A stretch of DNA of 20,692 nt from Deltaproteobacteria bacterium (GCA_013202445.1 JABMRW010000059.1:1-20692); one strand, 5' to 3'. Counted from the first letter of the stretch, positions 6,968 through 16,027 are shown. Notes: a model not told the origin generated them from the sequence alone. A program made the numbers and translations.

Positions 6968-7952
6968 AGTACATCCTTTTGGCTTTAGAATCGGCGTCAT
7001 ACGCGACTGGCAGGCCAAGTGGTATGCCGAGAAGGACTACGTCGCCTTCCTGCAGGAAGATATGAAGCTCCGCCAGGCCATCCAGTCCCGGTATACCGAA
7101 GCCGGCATCTCCCTGGTGGAGATTGAACGCCAGTCGAACAAGGTATCGGTAACCATACACACCGCCCGCCCCGGTGTGGTCATCGGGCGGGGCGGACAAA
7201 GGGTTGATGAGATGAGGCTCATGCTGGAGAATCTTATTGGCAAGAGGATTCAACTCAACGTCCTTGAGGTGCAACAGCCGGAACTTGATGCCTACCTGGT
7301 AGGCAGGGCGATAGCGGAACAGATTGAACATCGTGTTGCTTTCCGCCGGGCCATGAAGCAGGCATTATTCCGCACCATGCAGTCGGGGGCTAAAGGGATA
7401 AGAATCAGCTGCGCCGGCAGACTGGGCGGCGTCGAGATAGCCCGCCGCGAGGTTACCCACCAGGGGCAGGTGCCCCTGCACACCCTGCGGGCCGATATTG
7501 ATTACGGATTCACCGAAGCGCACACCGCCCTGGGCCGGATTGGCATCAAGGTTTGGATTTATCGGGGCGATATTCTCCCCGAACCCAGCCTGCTGGGAGC
7601 TGAGGAAGCCCCGGCCGAAGGGGAAGAAGCCGAAGCGGCAGAAGCCAAGACCCCCACCCCACCAAAAAGGGAAGCAAAACCAAAAGCAGAAAAACCGGCT
7701 GAGGCAGTAGCCCCACCAGCCAAAATCAAGCCCAAGGCCGAGAAAAAGACTAAAGAAAAGGCAGAGGTAGAGGTAGCCGAAACCAAGGCCGAGAAAGAAA
7801 CCAAGAAAGAGGCAACCGAGGCCAAAGCAGAGGCAAAAACCTCAAAGCCAAAGACAAAGAAAACCACCGCCAAGACAAAACCGGCGGTAACCGAGGATAA
7901 AGAGGAGACAGATGCTACAACCCAAGCGGGTGAAGTACCGCAAGAGCCATAA
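6957..7952 (+). CDS. rpsC: 30S ribosomal protein S3 with a long charged C-terminal tail
   Basis: S3 lies at the mRNA entry channel of the 30S and helps unwind mRNA structure. Residues 1 to about 211 form the normal protein: [12 protein letters not shown] start, KH domain with GRGG (77-80), and the C-terminal domain with [15 protein letters not shown] and [11 protein letters not shown]. coli S3 is 233 residues; this one is 331, because about 120 residues rich in Lys, Glu, Ala, Pro and Thr are added. I chose TTG at 6957, with GAGGAGG upstream (6944-6950), because the protein then begins MGHKVHP like its family; an in-frame TTG at 6939 is less likely. It overlaps rplV by 11 bases and rplP by 41. 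The tail is probably disordered and solvent-exposed, with unknown function. Confidence 0.95.
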   Translation: MGHKVHPFGFRIGVIRDWQAKWYAEKDYVAFLQEDMKLRQAIQSRYTEAGISLVEIERQSNKVSVTIHTARPGVVIGRGGQRVDEMRLMLENLIGKRIQLNVLEVQQPELDAYLVGRAIAEQIEHRVAFRRAMKQALFRTMQSGAKGIRISCAGRLGGVEIARREVTHQGQVPLHTLRADIDYGFTEAHTALGRIGIKVWIYRGDILPEPSLLGAEEAPAEGEEAEAAEAKTPTPPKREAKPKAEKPAEAVAPPAKIKPKAEKKTKEKAEVEVAETKAEKETKKEATEAKAEAKTSKPKTKKTTAKTKPAVTEDKEETDATTQAGEVPQEP

Positions 7953-8358
7953 AGGACACCGCCGGGGTAAAGCCCACGCGGGCAGCAGCATTGAATTTGG
8001 CGACTACGGTTTGCAGGCGCTGGAATCGGCCTGGCTTACCAGCCGGCAGATTGAAGCGGCGCGCCGTGCCATCACCCATTACATCCGCCGTGGTGGTAAC
8101 GTCTGGATTCGTATCTTCCCCGATAAACCGGTAACCAAAAAGGCGGCGGAAACCCGCCAGGGCGGGGGTAAAGGCGCCCCCGACCACTGGGTAGCAGTGG
8201 TTAAACCGGGCAGAATTTTATTCGAGATGGGCGGAGTCAGTGAGGCGGTAGCCAAAGGGGCAATGCGCCTGGCCTCACACAAACTCCCCATAAACAGCAA
8301 ATTCGTGATCAGAGAAACGGGCGTATCCGTGGCTAGCGATGCCAAGGAGGCAGCTTAG
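7912..8358 (+). CDS. rplP: 50S ribosomal protein L16
   Basis: L16 organises the A-site finger region and the binding of aminoacyl-tRNA on the 50S. The 148-residue product has the classic start [15 protein letters not shown], then [27 protein letters not shown] (51-77) and [14 protein letters not shown]. Arg 82 in TRQGGGKG matches the E. coli residue hydroxylated by YcfD. It starts at ATG 7912, after GAGGAG (7902-7907), while still inside the rpsC tail, an unusual 41-base overlap that implies coupled translation. Confidence 0.97.
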   Translation: MLQPKRVKYRKSHKGHRRGKAHAGSSIEFGDYGLQALESAWLTSRQIEAARRAITHYIRRGGNVWIRIFPDKPVTKKAAETRQGGGKGAPDHWVAVVKPGRILFEMGGVSEAVAKGAMRLASHKLPINSKFVIRETGVSVASDAKEAA

Positions 8359-8359
8359 G

Positions 8360-8557
8360 GTGAAGATTGAAGAGATTAGAGCTTTAAGCGATAAAGAGCT
8401 GGACAAACAGCTGGAGGAAGCTCATCAAGAACTGTTTAACCTTCGCTTTCGCCTGTCGACCAAGCAACTGGTCAACCATCGCGAGATTCCACGGGTGAAA
8501 AAGGTAATTGCCCAGCTCAAGACAATAATGAAAGAAAGAGAGCTAGCTAAAAGGTAA
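8360..8557 (+). CDS. rpmC: 50S ribosomal protein L29
   Basis: L29 is a small two-helix protein next to L23 at the tunnel exit. The 65-residue product reads KIEEIRALSDKELDKQLEEAHQELFNLRFRLSTKQL, then the usual HREIPRVKKVIAQLKTIMKERE helix. I place the start at GTG 8360, one base after the rplP stop and 9 bases after AAGGAGG (8344-8350). An in-frame ATG at 8339 would add seven residues not typical of L29. Confidence 0.94.
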   Translation: MKIEEIRALSDKELDKQLEEAHQELFNLRFRLSTKQLVNHREIPRVKKVIAQLKTIMKERELAKR

Positions 8558-8563
8558 CGGCCT

Positions 8564-9115
8564 ATGGAAAACAAGCGTAAATTCAGGCTTGGCCAGGTAG
8601 TCAGTGACAAAATGGACAAGACAGTGGTGGTGGCGGTAGAAACGCCCAAGCGCCACCCGTTATATAAGAAGACCATGAAGAGAGTGGTCAAGTATAAAGC
8701 TCACGACGAAAAAAACAAGTGCCGGGCTGGAGACAAGGTAATAATTGTGGAAACCCGCCCTCTTTCCCGGGAAAAGCGGTGGCGGGTAGCCGAAATAGTA
8801 GCCAAGGCCGAAGTAGTGGAAATTTCTCCTGAGGAAATAACCCGGGAAGACCTGGCCAAGGTTATGCCGGAGAAAAAGCCCAAGGAAAAGCCTGAGGTCA
8901 AAGCTGAGGAAGAAACCAAGAAAGAAGAAAAGGAAGAGGCAACCGAGGCCAAAGCGGAGGAGAAAGCTAAAGAAAAGGCAGCCGAGCCCAAGGCCGAGAA
9001 AAAGGCTAAAGAAGAAAAGGTGACCGAGCCTGAGCCCGAAGAAAAACCCGCCGAAGAGACAAAGAAAGCCGAGCCAAAGGCCGAGAAAAAAGCTAAAGAA
9101 GAGGCAGAGGACTAG
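8564..9115 (+). CDS. rpsQ: 30S ribosomal protein S17 with a long charged C-terminal tail
   Basis: S17 binds 16S rRNA early and sits on the back of the 30S body. Residues 1 to about 85 are the ordinary OB-fold protein, with [17 protein letters not shown] (10-26), [10 protein letters not shown] and the [13 protein letters not shown] block. The family is usually 80-90 residues; here 183, because about 98 residues of Lys/Glu/Ala/Pro follow. The tail contains a perfect 12-residue repeat, [12 protein letters not shown], at 140-151 and 169-180, and resembles the S3 tail. Function of the tail is unknown; it is in frame with normal codon structure, so not a frameshift product. rplN follows after six bases. 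Confidence 0.95.
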   Translation: MENKRKFRLGQVVSDKMDKTVVVAVETPKRHPLYKKTMKRVVKYKAHDEKNKCRAGDKVIIVETRPLSREKRWRVAEIVAKAEVVEISPEEITREDLAKVMPEKKPKEKPEVKAEEETKKEEKEEATEAKAEEKAKEKAAEPKAEKKAKEEKVTEPEPEEKPAEETKKAEPKAEKKAKEEAED

Positions 9116-9121
9116 GTTAAG

Positions 9122-9490
9122 ATGATTCAATCCTATACCAGGCTCAAAGCAGCCGATAACACCGGCGCCCGAGAAATTATGTGCATCACCGTTTTAGGCG
9201 GAACCAGGAGGAGATACGCCCACGTCGGTGACGTTATTGTAGCCTCGGTAAAAAAGGCCATCCCCCGGGGGGCGGTCAAGGAGGGGGATGTAGTCAGGGC
9301 GGTTGTTATTCGCTGTGCCCAGCCCTACCGGCGCCCTGACGGCTCCTACATCAGGTTTGATGAAAATGCGGCGGTGATTTTAACCGATAAGAACAACCCC
9401 AAGGGAACCAGAATATTCGGACCGGTAGCCAGGGAGCTGAGGGACAAGAATTTCGCCAAGATTATCTCGCTGGCACCCGAGGTGGTGTGA
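9122..9490 (+). CDS. rplN: 50S ribosomal protein L14
   Basis: L14 lies at the subunit interface, forms a bridge to 16S rRNA and is the docking site of silencing factor RsfS. The 122-residue product is the standard length and starts [22 protein letters not shown], with [14 protein letters not shown], the [10 protein letters not shown] strand and the [17 protein letters not shown]-terminal block. Only a weak AGG precedes the ATG, so coupling to rpsQ is likely. It opens the spc-type section without a separate promoter that I can see. Confidence 0.97.
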   Translation: MIQSYTRLKAADNTGAREIMCITVLGGTRRRYAHVGDVIVASVKKAIPRGAVKEGDVVRAVVIRCAQPYRRPDGSYIRFDENAAVILTDKNNPKGTRIFGPVARELRDKNFAKIISLAPEVV

Positions 9491-9496
9491 GACAGG

Positions 9497-9808
9497 ATGA
9501 ATATTAGGAAAGACGATACGGTACTGGTCATTGCCGGCAAGGACAAGGGCAAGAAGGGCAAGGTGCGCTTTGCCTTCCCCGATAAGAAGCGGATACTGGT
9601 GGAGGGAGTAAACTTCATCAAGAAGCACAGCAAAGCCAAGGGAGCAGCCAAGCAGGCGGGCATAATCGACCGGGAGGCGACAATCCCGGCATCCAATGTT
9701 ATGCTGCTCTGCAGCAAGTGCAATCACCCGGCCAGGGTCGGCTTCCGTTCCCTGGCCGATGGCCGAAAGGTGCGGTTCTGCCGCGCCTGCGGCGAGGTAA
9801 TAGACTAA
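9497..9808 (+). CDS. rplX: 50S ribosomal protein L24
   Basis: L24 starts assembly of the 50S at the 5' domain of 23S rRNA. The 103-residue protein has the KOW motif near the start (VLVIAGKDKGKKGKV, 9-23) and VEGVNFIKKH (35-44). Two CxxC pairs (C72/C75 and C95/C98) form a zinc-ribbon-like C-terminal segment seen in many bacterial L24 proteins. The rplE start codon follows the stop at the next base. Confidence 0.96.
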   Translation: MNIRKDDTVLVIAGKDKGKKGKVRFAFPDKKRILVEGVNFIKKHSKAKGAAKQAGIIDREATIPASNVMLLCSKCNHPARVGFRSLADGRKVRFCRACGEVID

Positions 9809-10351
9809 ATGTCAGAACTTAAAGAAAAATATAAAAAAGAGGTCGTCCCCCAGCTCATGGAGCTTGGCGGGTACAAGAATATAATGCAGGTGCCGCGTCT
9901 GGAAAAGGTGGCACTTAACATCGGCCTGGGCGAGGCGACTACGAATGCCAAGGCTCTGGAATCAGCCGAGAAGGATTTAGCGGCTATTGCGGGGCAGCAC
10001 CCGGTTATAACCCGGGCCAAGAAATCCATTGCCGCCTTCAAGTTAAGGGAAGGGATGACCGTCGGGCTAAGAGTGACCCTAAGGGGAGAGCTCATGTATC
10101 ATTTTCTGGGAAATCTGATAAACGCCGCTCTACCCCGGATGCGCGAGTTTCGCGGGGTTTCCCCCGGCTCCTTTGACGGCCGGGGCAATTACACCATGGG
10201 GTTCAAGGAGCAGACCCTCTTCCCCGAAATAGACTACGATAAGATAGACAAAGCGCGGGGACTGGAGATATCAATTGTCACTACGGCCAAAACCGATGAA
10301 GAAGGTAAGCAACTGCTGGAATTACTGGGCATGCCTTTTGCCCGAGATTGA
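9809..10351 (+). CDS. rplE: 50S ribosomal protein L5
   Basis: L5 carries 5S rRNA into the central protuberance and touches P-site tRNA. The 180-residue product matches family length, with [14 protein letters not shown] at the start, [16 protein letters not shown] (28-43), [19 protein letters not shown] and the [20 protein letters not shown] region. Its ATG abuts the rplX stop. Its stop overlaps the ribosome-binding site of the S14 gene. Confidence 0.97.
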   Translation: MSELKEKYKKEVVPQLMELGGYKNIMQVPRLEKVALNIGLGEATTNAKALESAEKDLAAIAGQHPVITRAKKSIAAFKLREGMTVGLRVTLRGELMYHFLGNLINAALPRMREFRGVSPGSFDGRGNYTMGFKEQTLFPEIDYDKIDKARGLEISIVTTAKTDEEGKQLLELLGMPFARD

Positions 10352-10357
10352 GGTGGA

Positions 10358-10543
10358 ATGGCTAAGAAATCAAAACTAGAAAAATGCAAGCGGCCGCCCA
10401 AATACAAGGTACAGCAGCATAACCGCTGTTTCCTGTGCGGCCGGCCCCGGGGTTACATCCGCCAGTTCGGCCTGTGCCGGATTTGCTTTCGCAAGCTAGC
10501 CCTGGCGGGACAGGTTCCCGGGGTAAGAAAGGCAAGCTGGTGA
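10358..10543 (+). CDS. rpsZ: 30S ribosomal protein S14, zinc-binding type
   Basis: S14 finishes assembly of the 30S head near S3 and S10. This 61-residue form has four cysteines, C24, C27, C40 and C43, in the CxxC-12-CxxC pattern of zinc-type S14 ([21 protein letters not shown]). The longer zinc-independent paralogue used under zinc starvation in some bacteria is not in this window. It is also called rpsN in many annotations. GAGGTG overlaps the rplE stop just before the ATG. Confidence 0.96.
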   Translation: MAKKSKLEKCKRPPKYKVQQHNRCFLCGRPRGYIRQFGLCRICFRKLALAGQVPGVRKASW

Positions 10544-10550
10544 GGGAGAT

Positions 10551-10949
10551 ATGGCTGTAACCGACCCGATAGCCGATATGTTAACCAGAATACGCAATGC
10601 CATTATGGCCGGGCATGACTCTGTCCTGATGCCATCCTCAAGGACCAAGATGGCTATTGCCCGCATCCTCAAAGAGGAAGGCTTTATCGCTGAGTATGAA
10701 GTGCTCAGGAGCAAGCCGCACCGGTCAATCAAGCTCTACCTCAAATACGACGATAAAAGTAAGCCCATCCTCTCTGGGCTGGAGCGGGTAAGCAAGCCCG
10801 GGCTGAGGATATACGTGGGACAAAAGGAGATTCCCCGCGTCCACGGCGGTTTAGGCATCGCTATCATTTCCACCCCCAAGGGGGTAATAACCGGCAAGCA
10901 GGCCTGGCGCCAGGGAATCGGCGGTGAAATACTATGCTACGTATGGTAA
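10551..10949 (+). CDS. rpsH: 30S ribosomal protein S8
   Basis: S8 binds the central domain of 16S rRNA and in E. coli represses the spc operon. The 132-residue product starts [16 protein letters not shown] and has [20 protein letters not shown] (24-43) plus the highly conserved ending [18 protein letters not shown]...GGEILCYVW. Standard length. AGGGAG (10543-10548) precedes the ATG. I did not find an obvious S8-binding mimic near rplE. Confidence 0.97.
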   Translation: MAVTDPIADMLTRIRNAIMAGHDSVLMPSSRTKMAIARILKEEGFIAEYEVLRSKPHRSIKLYLKYDDKSKPILSGLERVSKPGLRIYVGQKEIPRVHGGLGIAIISTPKGVITGKQAWRQGIGGEILCYVW

Positions 10950-10970
10950 ATAAATACCGGGGTGATATAC

Positions 10971-11525
10971 ATGTCTAGGGTAGGTCGGATGCCAATACCG
11001 GTACCCGATGGGGTAAAGGTAAGCATCGAGCAGGACTCGGTCACGGTAAGCGGTCCCAAAGGGGAACTCAACCGCCGCTTCAACCCGGATATAACTATCG
11101 TCCTGGAAGATAAAAACCTGATAGTATCCCGCCCCGATGACAGCAAGGAGCACCGTTCCCTGCACGGACTTACCCGCAGTCTGCTGGCCAACATGGTACA
11201 GGGGGTAAGCGGCGGCTTTGAGAAGACCCTGGAGATAGTGGGAGTTGGCTATCGGGCGGAAAAGGCCGAGGATAAGCTAATGCTTAGGGTCGGCTTCTCC
11301 CACCAGGTAGAGGTAACTCCCTTACCCGGCGTCTCGCTGGACGTAGAGCCAGGCAATCGCATCAAGGTCAGCGGAATTAACAAAGAGGTAGTGGGCGAAA
11401 TGGCCGCTGAAATCAGAGCCATCCGTCCCCCCGATGCCTATAAGGGCAAAGGCATCAGATATGCCGGCGAGGTAGTCCGCCTTAAAGCCGGCAAGGCCGG
11501 CAAGGCTATAGGGCAGAGGGCATAA
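10971..11525 (+). CDS. rplF: 50S ribosomal protein L6
   Basis: L6 lies near the GTPase centre, close to L14 and the sarcin-ricin loop. The 184-residue product begins [14 protein letters not shown] and contains two similar domains, with [19 protein letters not shown] (about 63-81) and the C-terminal [14 protein letters not shown] signature. I chose ATG 10971 since GGGGTGA (10959-10965) lies 5 bases upstream; a GTG at 10962 is part of that Shine-Dalgarno and would add only three residues. The stop overlaps the rplR start (TAATG). Confidence 0.96.
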   Translation: MSRVGRMPIPVPDGVKVSIEQDSVTVSGPKGELNRRFNPDITIVLEDKNLIVSRPDDSKEHRSLHGLTRSLLANMVQGVSGGFEKTLEIVGVGYRAEKAEDKLMLRVGFSHQVEVTPLPGVSLDVEPGNRIKVSGINKEVVGEMAAEIRAIRPPDAYKGKGIRYAGEVVRLKAGKAGKAIGQRA

Positions 11526-11890
11526 TGAACAAAGGCGAAGCCAGAATAGCACGCAAAAGAAGACACCTCCGGGTCAGAGCCAAATTATCCGGTAATGCTT
11601 CCCGGCCGCGGCTCTGTGTCTTTCGCAGCCTTAACCACATCTACGCCCAGGTTATCAATGACGAGCAGGGGCACACGCTGGTCACAGCTTCAACCCTGGA
11701 CCAGGAGATAAAAAACGGGGCAGACAGCCAGGCCAAGTCAGCCAGAGCCGGGCTGGTCGGTTCCCTGGTGGCTAAACGTGCCCTGGATAATGGAATAAAA
11801 GAGGTAGTCTTCGACCGCGGCGGCTACAAATATCACGGCAGGGTAAAAGCCCTGGCCGAAGCCGCCCGACAGGCAGGACTGAAATTTTAG
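11525..11890 (+). CDS. rplR: 50S ribosomal protein L18
   Basis: L18 binds 5S rRNA together with L5 and L25-type proteins. The 121-residue protein has the basic start [22 protein letters not shown] and the family motifs [14 protein letters not shown] and [31 protein letters not shown] (11516-11520) precedes the ATG, which overlaps the rplF stop by one base. rpsE follows after 17 bases. Confidence 0.97.
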   Translation: MNKGEARIARKRRHLRVRAKLSGNASRPRLCVFRSLNHIYAQVINDEQGHTLVTASTLDQEIKNGADSQAKSARAGLVGSLVAKRALDNGIKEVVFDRGGYKYHGRVKALAEAARQAGLKF

Positions 11891-11907
11891 GGGGAATATT
11901 AAAGTCA

Positions 11908-12432
11908 GTGAAACAAGCCATAAACAGAATAGACCCCGCTGAACTGGTACTCAATGACAAGCTGGTTTATATCAACCGGGTGAGCAAGGTGGTGAGGGGA
12001 GGCAAACGCCTCCGGTTCAGCGCCCTGTCGGTAACCGGCGATGGCCACGGGCATGTCGGCATTGGCGTTGGTAAAGCCAACAGCGTGCCCGAGGCAATCA
12101 ACAAGTCGGGCGCCGTCGCCAGAAAGAACCTGATTAAGGTTCCCTTAGCCGGGACAACCATCCCGCAGGCAGCGACGGTCAAATTCGGGGCGGCCCAGGT
12201 GCTGCTAAGACCGGCCTCCCCGGGCACCGGCATCATTGCCGGCGGCAGTATCCGGGCGGTGGTAGAGGCCGCCGGAATTAAGGACATTCTCACCAAATCG
12301 CTGGGCAGCGCCAACCGCATTAACACGGCCAAGGCTACCATACTCGCCCTCAGCCAGCTCAAAGAACCCGAAGCAGAGCTGGCCCGGCGCCGGGTAACCG
12401 CCAAGGTTGAGGGGAAGGTAAGCGGTGGCTAA
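11908..12432 (+). CDS. rpsE: 30S ribosomal protein S5
   Basis: S5 lies at the mRNA entry channel and helps decoding fidelity. The 174-residue product has the double-stranded RNA-binding N-domain beginning [23 protein letters not shown] (loop 30-34, where spectinomycin-resistance changes occur in other bacteria) and [17 protein letters not shown], then the C-domain with [14 protein letters not shown] and [12 protein letters not shown]. The start is GTG at 11908; GGGGG near 11890-11894 is a little far upstream. The last 8 bases overlap rpmD. Confidence 0.95.
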   Translation: MKQAINRIDPAELVLNDKLVYINRVSKVVRGGKRLRFSALSVTGDGHGHVGIGVGKANSVPEAINKSGAVARKNLIKVPLAGTTIPQAATVKFGAAQVLLRPASPGTGIIAGGSIRAVVEAAGIKDILTKSLGSANRINTAKATILALSQLKEPEAELARRRVTAKVEGKVSGG

Positions 12433-12607
12433 GCTGCGTATCACCCAGATTAAAAGCGGCATCGGCTATCCCCAGGACCAGAAACGGACGCTGAGAGCGC
12501 TGGGGTTCCACCGGCTAAACCAGAGTGTTACCCAAGACGACCGCCCCTCGGTACGGGGTATGATTAACAAGGTGAAACACCTGGTTAAGGTAGAGGAGAC
12601 AAGCTAA
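12425..12607 (+). CDS. rpmD: 50S ribosomal protein L30
   Basis: L30 is a small 50S protein near the 5S rRNA region. The 60-residue product shows [25 protein letters not shown] and [26 protein letters not shown], covering the whole family. It starts with GTG inside the end of rpsE (8-base overlap). It is absent from some bacteria but present here. Its stop overlaps the rplO start by one base (TAATG). Confidence 0.96.
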   Translation: MAKLRITQIKSGIGYPQDQKRTLRALGFHRLNQSVTQDDRPSVRGMINKVKHLVKVEETS

Positions 12608-13071
12608 TGCTACAGGAGAAACTCTCCCCACCCCCTGGCGCCAAGAAAGCCAGAAAACGGGTGGGGCGCGGCGATGGCAGCGGGCACGGCACCTACTCCG
12701 GGCGCGGCAGCGGGGGACAGAAGTCCCGCGCTGGCTACAAGATGCGCCCCGGCTTTGAAGGCGGGCAGCTGCCGTTAATCAAGCGCCTTCCGGAAAAGCG
12801 CGGCTTTCACAACCCCTTCCGGACGGAGTACACCACGGTAAAAATCGGCCAACTCGGCATCTTCGAACCGGAAAGCGAGGTCACACCGGAGAAACTGGTC
12901 GCCGCTAGGATAGTAAAATCGCTGCGCCAGCCAATCAAGATTCTTGCCGGAGGTGAAATCAGCCACCCCCTTGTGGTAAAGGTAAACAAGTTCTCGGCCG
13001 CGGCTAAAGCCAAGATAGAAGCCGCCGGCGGTAAAACGGAGGAGATAGGGAATGAGGCCCAGACAGACTAA
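12607..13071 (+). CDS. rplO: 50S ribosomal protein L15
   Basis: L15 is a late-assembly 50S protein with an extended N-terminal arm in the rRNA. The 154-residue product has PPPGAKKARKRVGRGDGSGHGTYSGRGSGGQKSR near the start, typical of that arm, then PGFEGGQLPLIKRLPEKRGF and the globular C-domain. GAGGAG (12594-12599) precedes the ATG by 7 bases. The last 20 bases overlap the start of secY. Confidence 0.96.
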   Translation: MLQEKLSPPPGAKKARKRVGRGDGSGHGTYSGRGSGGQKSRAGYKMRPGFEGGQLPLIKRLPEKRGFHNPFRTEYTTVKIGQLGIFEPESEVTPEKLVAARIVKSLRQPIKILAGGEISHPLVVKVNKFSAAAKAKIEAAGGKTEEIGNEAQTD

Positions 13072-14374
13072 GCCACGGCTGCTGCAGGCCATGATTGATG
13101 CCTTCAGTCTGCCCGATTTAAGACGGCGCATCCTCATCACGCTGGGCATCCTGATTGTCTTCCGCTTCGTGGCTCACGTGCCTCTTCCCGGCGTAGACCT
13201 CGGGGCGCTGAAAGAGCTGTTCGATAGCAATGCCCTGCTGGGCATGCTTGATATGTTCAGCGGCGGTGCCATGAGGCGTCTTAGCGTGGCGGCGATGGGG
13301 GTTTACCCCTACATCACATCGTCAATTATCATGACGCTGCTGGTACCGGTCATCCCCCAACTGCGAGCCCTCTCCCAGGAAGGGGAGTCGGGTAGAGACA
13401 AGATTAATCGTATCACCCACTGGCTGACCGTCCCCATGGCCGCTATGCAGGGCTACGGGCAGCTCATCTACCTCCAGAGCCAGGGTGTTCTCGGCAGTGC
13501 CGCGGCGCTACCCATGGCCTCCATGGTAATATCCATGATCGCCGGCACCATGTTCTGTGTTTGGCTGGGTGAGCGTATTACCGAATATGGTATCGGCAAC
13601 GGCATATCGATAATAATCTTTGGCGGCATTGTCGCCGGCTACTGGCAAACGACGGGCCAGGTTTTTATCGCTGCCGGACAGGGGCAATGGCTGGGAACCG
13701 TTGTTTATGTTATTATCGCCCTACTCACCACCGTTCTCATCGTCATTTTTACCGAAGCCCACCGCCGCATCCCCGTCCAGTACTCCCGCAGCGTCTTCCG
13801 CGGCGGGCGGATGTACCGGCAGTCAGGCTCAACCCACATCCCACTGCGGGTAAACACCGCCGGCATGATACCCCTCATCTTTGCCATGTCACTGGTCATC
13901 TTCCCCGGTACGGTCGCCAGCTACTTTGCCGCCCCGCAGGGGGCTGACCCTAACTTCGCTAATCAAATTATGGCCTGGTTTAGCCCCAGTGCCGCACTGC
14001 CCATGGGATTATTCTACTGGGGGCTCAACTTCCTGCTGGTAGTTGGTTTTGCCTTCTTCTATACTCTGATTATTTTCGAGCAGCAGGACCTGCCCGGCAC
14101 CCTGCAACGGCAGGGGGGCTTTATCCCCGGAATCCGCCCCGGCCCCCACACCAAGGAATACCTGGACGGGGTGATAAAGCACATTACCTGGGCGGGAGCT
14201 CTCTTCCTAGCAGTAGTAGCCATAATGCCCTTCTTCGCCAGGGAAATAAGCAACGTACAGGTAATACAGCTATCCAGCATGGGCTTGCTAATTGTAGTCG
14301 GCGTCGTCCTGGATACCATGAAGCAGATAGAAGCCCAGCTGGTAATGCGGCGCTATGAGGGTTTCATTAAATAG
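13052..14374 (+). CDS. secY: Preprotein translocase subunit SecY
   Basis: SecY forms the protein-conducting channel of the inner membrane with SecE and SecG. The 440-residue product has ten hydrophobic spans: about 27-45, 82-102, 125-143, 155-172, 184-202, 214-233, 268-292, 313-341, 372-394 and 405-423, with a plug segment after the first. Motifs include LGERITEYGIGNG (172-184), RIPVQYSR (239-246) and GGFIPGIRPGPHT (355-367, the SecA/ribosome-binding loop). GGAGGAG (13038-13044) supports ATG 13052, inside rplO. SecE lies elsewhere. Confidence 0.97.
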   Translation: MRPRQTKPRLLQAMIDAFSLPDLRRRILITLGILIVFRFVAHVPLPGVDLGALKELFDSNALLGMLDMFSGGAMRRLSVAAMGVYPYITSSIIMTLLVPVIPQLRALSQEGESGRDKINRITHWLTVPMAAMQGYGQLIYLQSQGVLGSAAALPMASMVISMIAGTMFCVWLGERITEYGIGNGISIIIFGGIVAGYWQTTGQVFIAAGQGQWLGTVVYVIIALLTTVLIVIFTEAHRRIPVQYSRSVFRGGRMYRQSGSTHIPLRVNTAGMIPLIFAMSLVIFPGTVASYFAAPQGADPNFANQIMAWFSPSAALPMGLFYWGLNFLLVVGFAFFYTLIIFEQQDLPGTLQRQGGFIPGIRPGPHTKEYLDGVIKHITWAGALFLAVVAIMPFFAREISNVQVIQLSSMGLLIVVGVVLDTMKQIEAQLVMRRYEGFIK

Positions 14375-14382
14375 GGATAAAG

Positions 14383-15033
14383 GTGTATATTATTTTTTTG
14401 GGCGCCCCCGGGGCGGGTAAAGGAACTCAGGCAGGTGAACTGGCCCGGGAGTTAGGGTTAGAACATATCGCCACCGGCGACCTGTTCCGGCAGGCGCTGG
14501 AGCGGGGAACCGATTTAGGCCTAAAGGCTAAATCTTACATGGAAAAGGGGGTGCTGGTTCCCAGCCAGATAACCATAGGTATGGTTCTGGAGCGCCTCTC
14601 AGCACCGGACTGCACAAAAGGGGCAATCCTGGACGGCTTCCCCCGCAATCTGGAGCAGGCGGAGGCCCTGGATAAAGCCCTGAGGGAGCAGGGCAAGGCG
14701 ATAGACAATGTGGTCTATATTAAGGTCTCCGAGGAGGAGTTACTAAAGAGATTAAGCGGACGCTGGATTTGCCGCCGGTGCCAGGCACCGTGCCACGCCA
14801 CCGACTCTCCCCCCAGGGTCTGGGGGAAGTGTGATAAGTGCGGCGGCGAGCTCTACCAGCGCCCCGACGATAACGAAGTAAGCGTCAAGAAGCGGCTGGA
14901 GGTCTACCTCGCCGAAACGGCGCCGCTGATTGACTATTACACACAGGGGAGTAAACTAATAGAGATAGCCGGCGAGGGGGGCGTGGCTGAAGTGGCCAAG
15001 AGAATAAAGGCCGCCCTGCCGGGAGAGCGCTAA
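14383..15033 (+). CDS. adk: Adenylate kinase with zinc-type lid
   Basis: Adenylate kinase interconverts ATP + AMP and 2 ADP in the cytoplasm. The 216-residue product has the P-loop GAPGAGKGT (7-15), the AMP-site DGFPRN (84-89) and a long lid domain. Four cysteines in the lid (C130, C133, C150, C153) form a zinc site, as in Bacillus and many other non-proteobacterial forms. I chose GTG at 14383, after AGGGA (14373-14377) at the secY stop. Adk between secY and map is the usual spc-operon arrangement in Gram-positive-like bacteria. Confidence 0.96.
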   Translation: MYIIFLGAPGAGKGTQAGELARELGLEHIATGDLFRQALERGTDLGLKAKSYMEKGVLVPSQITIGMVLERLSAPDCTKGAILDGFPRNLEQAEALDKALREQGKAIDNVVYIKVSEEELLKRLSGRWICRRCQAPCHATDSPPRVWGKCDKCGGELYQRPDDNEVSVKKRLEVYLAETAPLIDYYTQGSKLIEIAGEGGVAEVAKRIKAALPGER

Positions 15034-15040
15034 AGCCTAA

Positions 15041-15805
15041 ATGGGCATAATTATCAAATCGGAGCGAGAAATCGCCATTATGCGCCAGGCGGGCAGGATT
15101 GTAGCAACAGTGCTGAATATTTTGATGAAACAGATAAAAGAGGGAATGAAAACTAAGGAACTAGATATTATCGCCGGCCGAGAGGTAGAGAGGCTGGGGG
15201 GGAAACCCTCGTTCAAGGGTTACCGGGGGTTTCCGGCCAATCTCTGCGTCTCGGTAAATAACGAGATAGTGCACGGCATTCCCGGGGAGCGCGCCTTACG
15301 ACAGGGCGACATCGTCTCCCTGGACATGGGAGCCACCTTTAAGGGCTTTCAGGGCGATGCCGCGGTGACCGTAGCCGTGGGGGAAATCAGCCCCCAGGCA
15401 AGAGAGCTGGTGGCGACCACGGAAGACGTGCTCAAAGCCGGCATTGCCGCCGCCCGCTCCGGAGCCAGACTGGGGGATATATCGGCCACCATACAGAACT
15501 ATGCCGAAGCCAAAGGCTATTCGGTAGTGCGCGAGTATACCGGCCATGGCATCGGGCGGGAGCTGCATGAGGAGCCGCAGATACCCAACTTCGGACCGCC
15601 GGGAACGGGGCCAGAATTAAAGAAAGGCATGACCCTGGCCCTGGAGCCGATGGTCAATGCGGGCGACTGGCGCACCCGGGTCGGTGACGACCAGTGGACG
15701 GTCTTTACCGCCGACGGCAGCCTTTCCGCCCACTTTGAGCACACCATCGCCATTACCGACGGGGAGGCGGAGATACTCACCAGCCTGGAAGGAGTTTATG
15801 CCTAA
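15041..15805 (+). CDS. map: Type I methionine aminopeptidase
   Basis: This enzyme removes the starting methionine from new proteins after deformylation. The 254-residue protein has the complete pita-bread-fold metal site: D95 (SLDMGA), D106 (FQGDAA), H169 (TGHGIG), E202 (ALEPM) and E233 (HFEHT), plus H78 in NEIVHGI. Length fits the bacterial type Ia enzyme of about 250-265 residues, with no N-terminal zinc finger extension. Only a distant GGGAGAG (15021-15027) precedes the ATG. The last 8 bases overlap infA. Confidence 0.97.
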   Translation: MGIIIKSEREIAIMRQAGRIVATVLNILMKQIKEGMKTKELDIIAGREVERLGGKPSFKGYRGFPANLCVSVNNEIVHGIPGERALRQGDIVSLDMGATFKGFQGDAAVTVAVGEISPQARELVATTEDVLKAGIAAARSGARLGDISATIQNYAEAKGYSVVREYTGHGIGRELHEEPQIPNFGPPGTGPELKKGMTLALEPMVNAGDWRTRVGDDQWTVFTADGSLSAHFEHTIAITDGEAEILTSLEGVYA

Positions 15806-16016
15806 GAAAGAGGCGATTGAGGTCGAGGGTACGGTAGTCGAACCGTTACCCAACGCCATGTTCCGTGTAGAGCTGGCTGACGGGCACAAGGTGCTGGCTC
15901 ACATTTCTGGTAAAATAAGGTTACATTATATTAGAATCCTGCCCGGAGACAGAGTTCTCATAGAGCTCTCTCCCTACGACCTGAGCCGGGGAAGGATTAC
16001 ATATCGGTTCAAGTAG
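15798..16016 (+). CDS. infA: Translation initiation factor IF-1
   Basis: IF-1 occupies the 30S A-site during initiation and helps IF-2 and IF-3. The 72-residue product is one S1-like OB fold: [39 protein letters not shown] and the ending [14 protein letters not shown], close to the bacterial consensus. I chose ATG 15798, just after AAGGAG (15789-15794) and overlapping the end of map by 8 bases. An upstream in-frame start at 15657 would give an unrelated N-terminal extension lying within map. Confidence 0.97.
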   Translation: MPKKEAIEVEGTVVEPLPNAMFRVELADGHKVLAHISGKIRLHYIRILPGDRVLIELSPYDLSRGRITYRFK

Positions 16017-16027
16017 CGGGGTTTATG

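Noticed and set aside
7559..7873. 104-codon minus-strand hydrophobic frame
   Set aside because: Same artefact, opposite the Lys/Glu/Ala-rich tail of S3.
8660..9130. 156-codon minus-strand frame resembling a Phe/Leu/Gly-rich membrane protein
   Set aside because: It is the complement of the S17 tail: Lys and Glu codons read backward as Phe, Leu and similar, so the hydrophobic look is an artefact.
14393..14399. Run of seven T at the start of adk as a terminator or slippage site
   Set aside because: No stem-loop precedes it and it encodes the conserved beta-strand before the P-loop.
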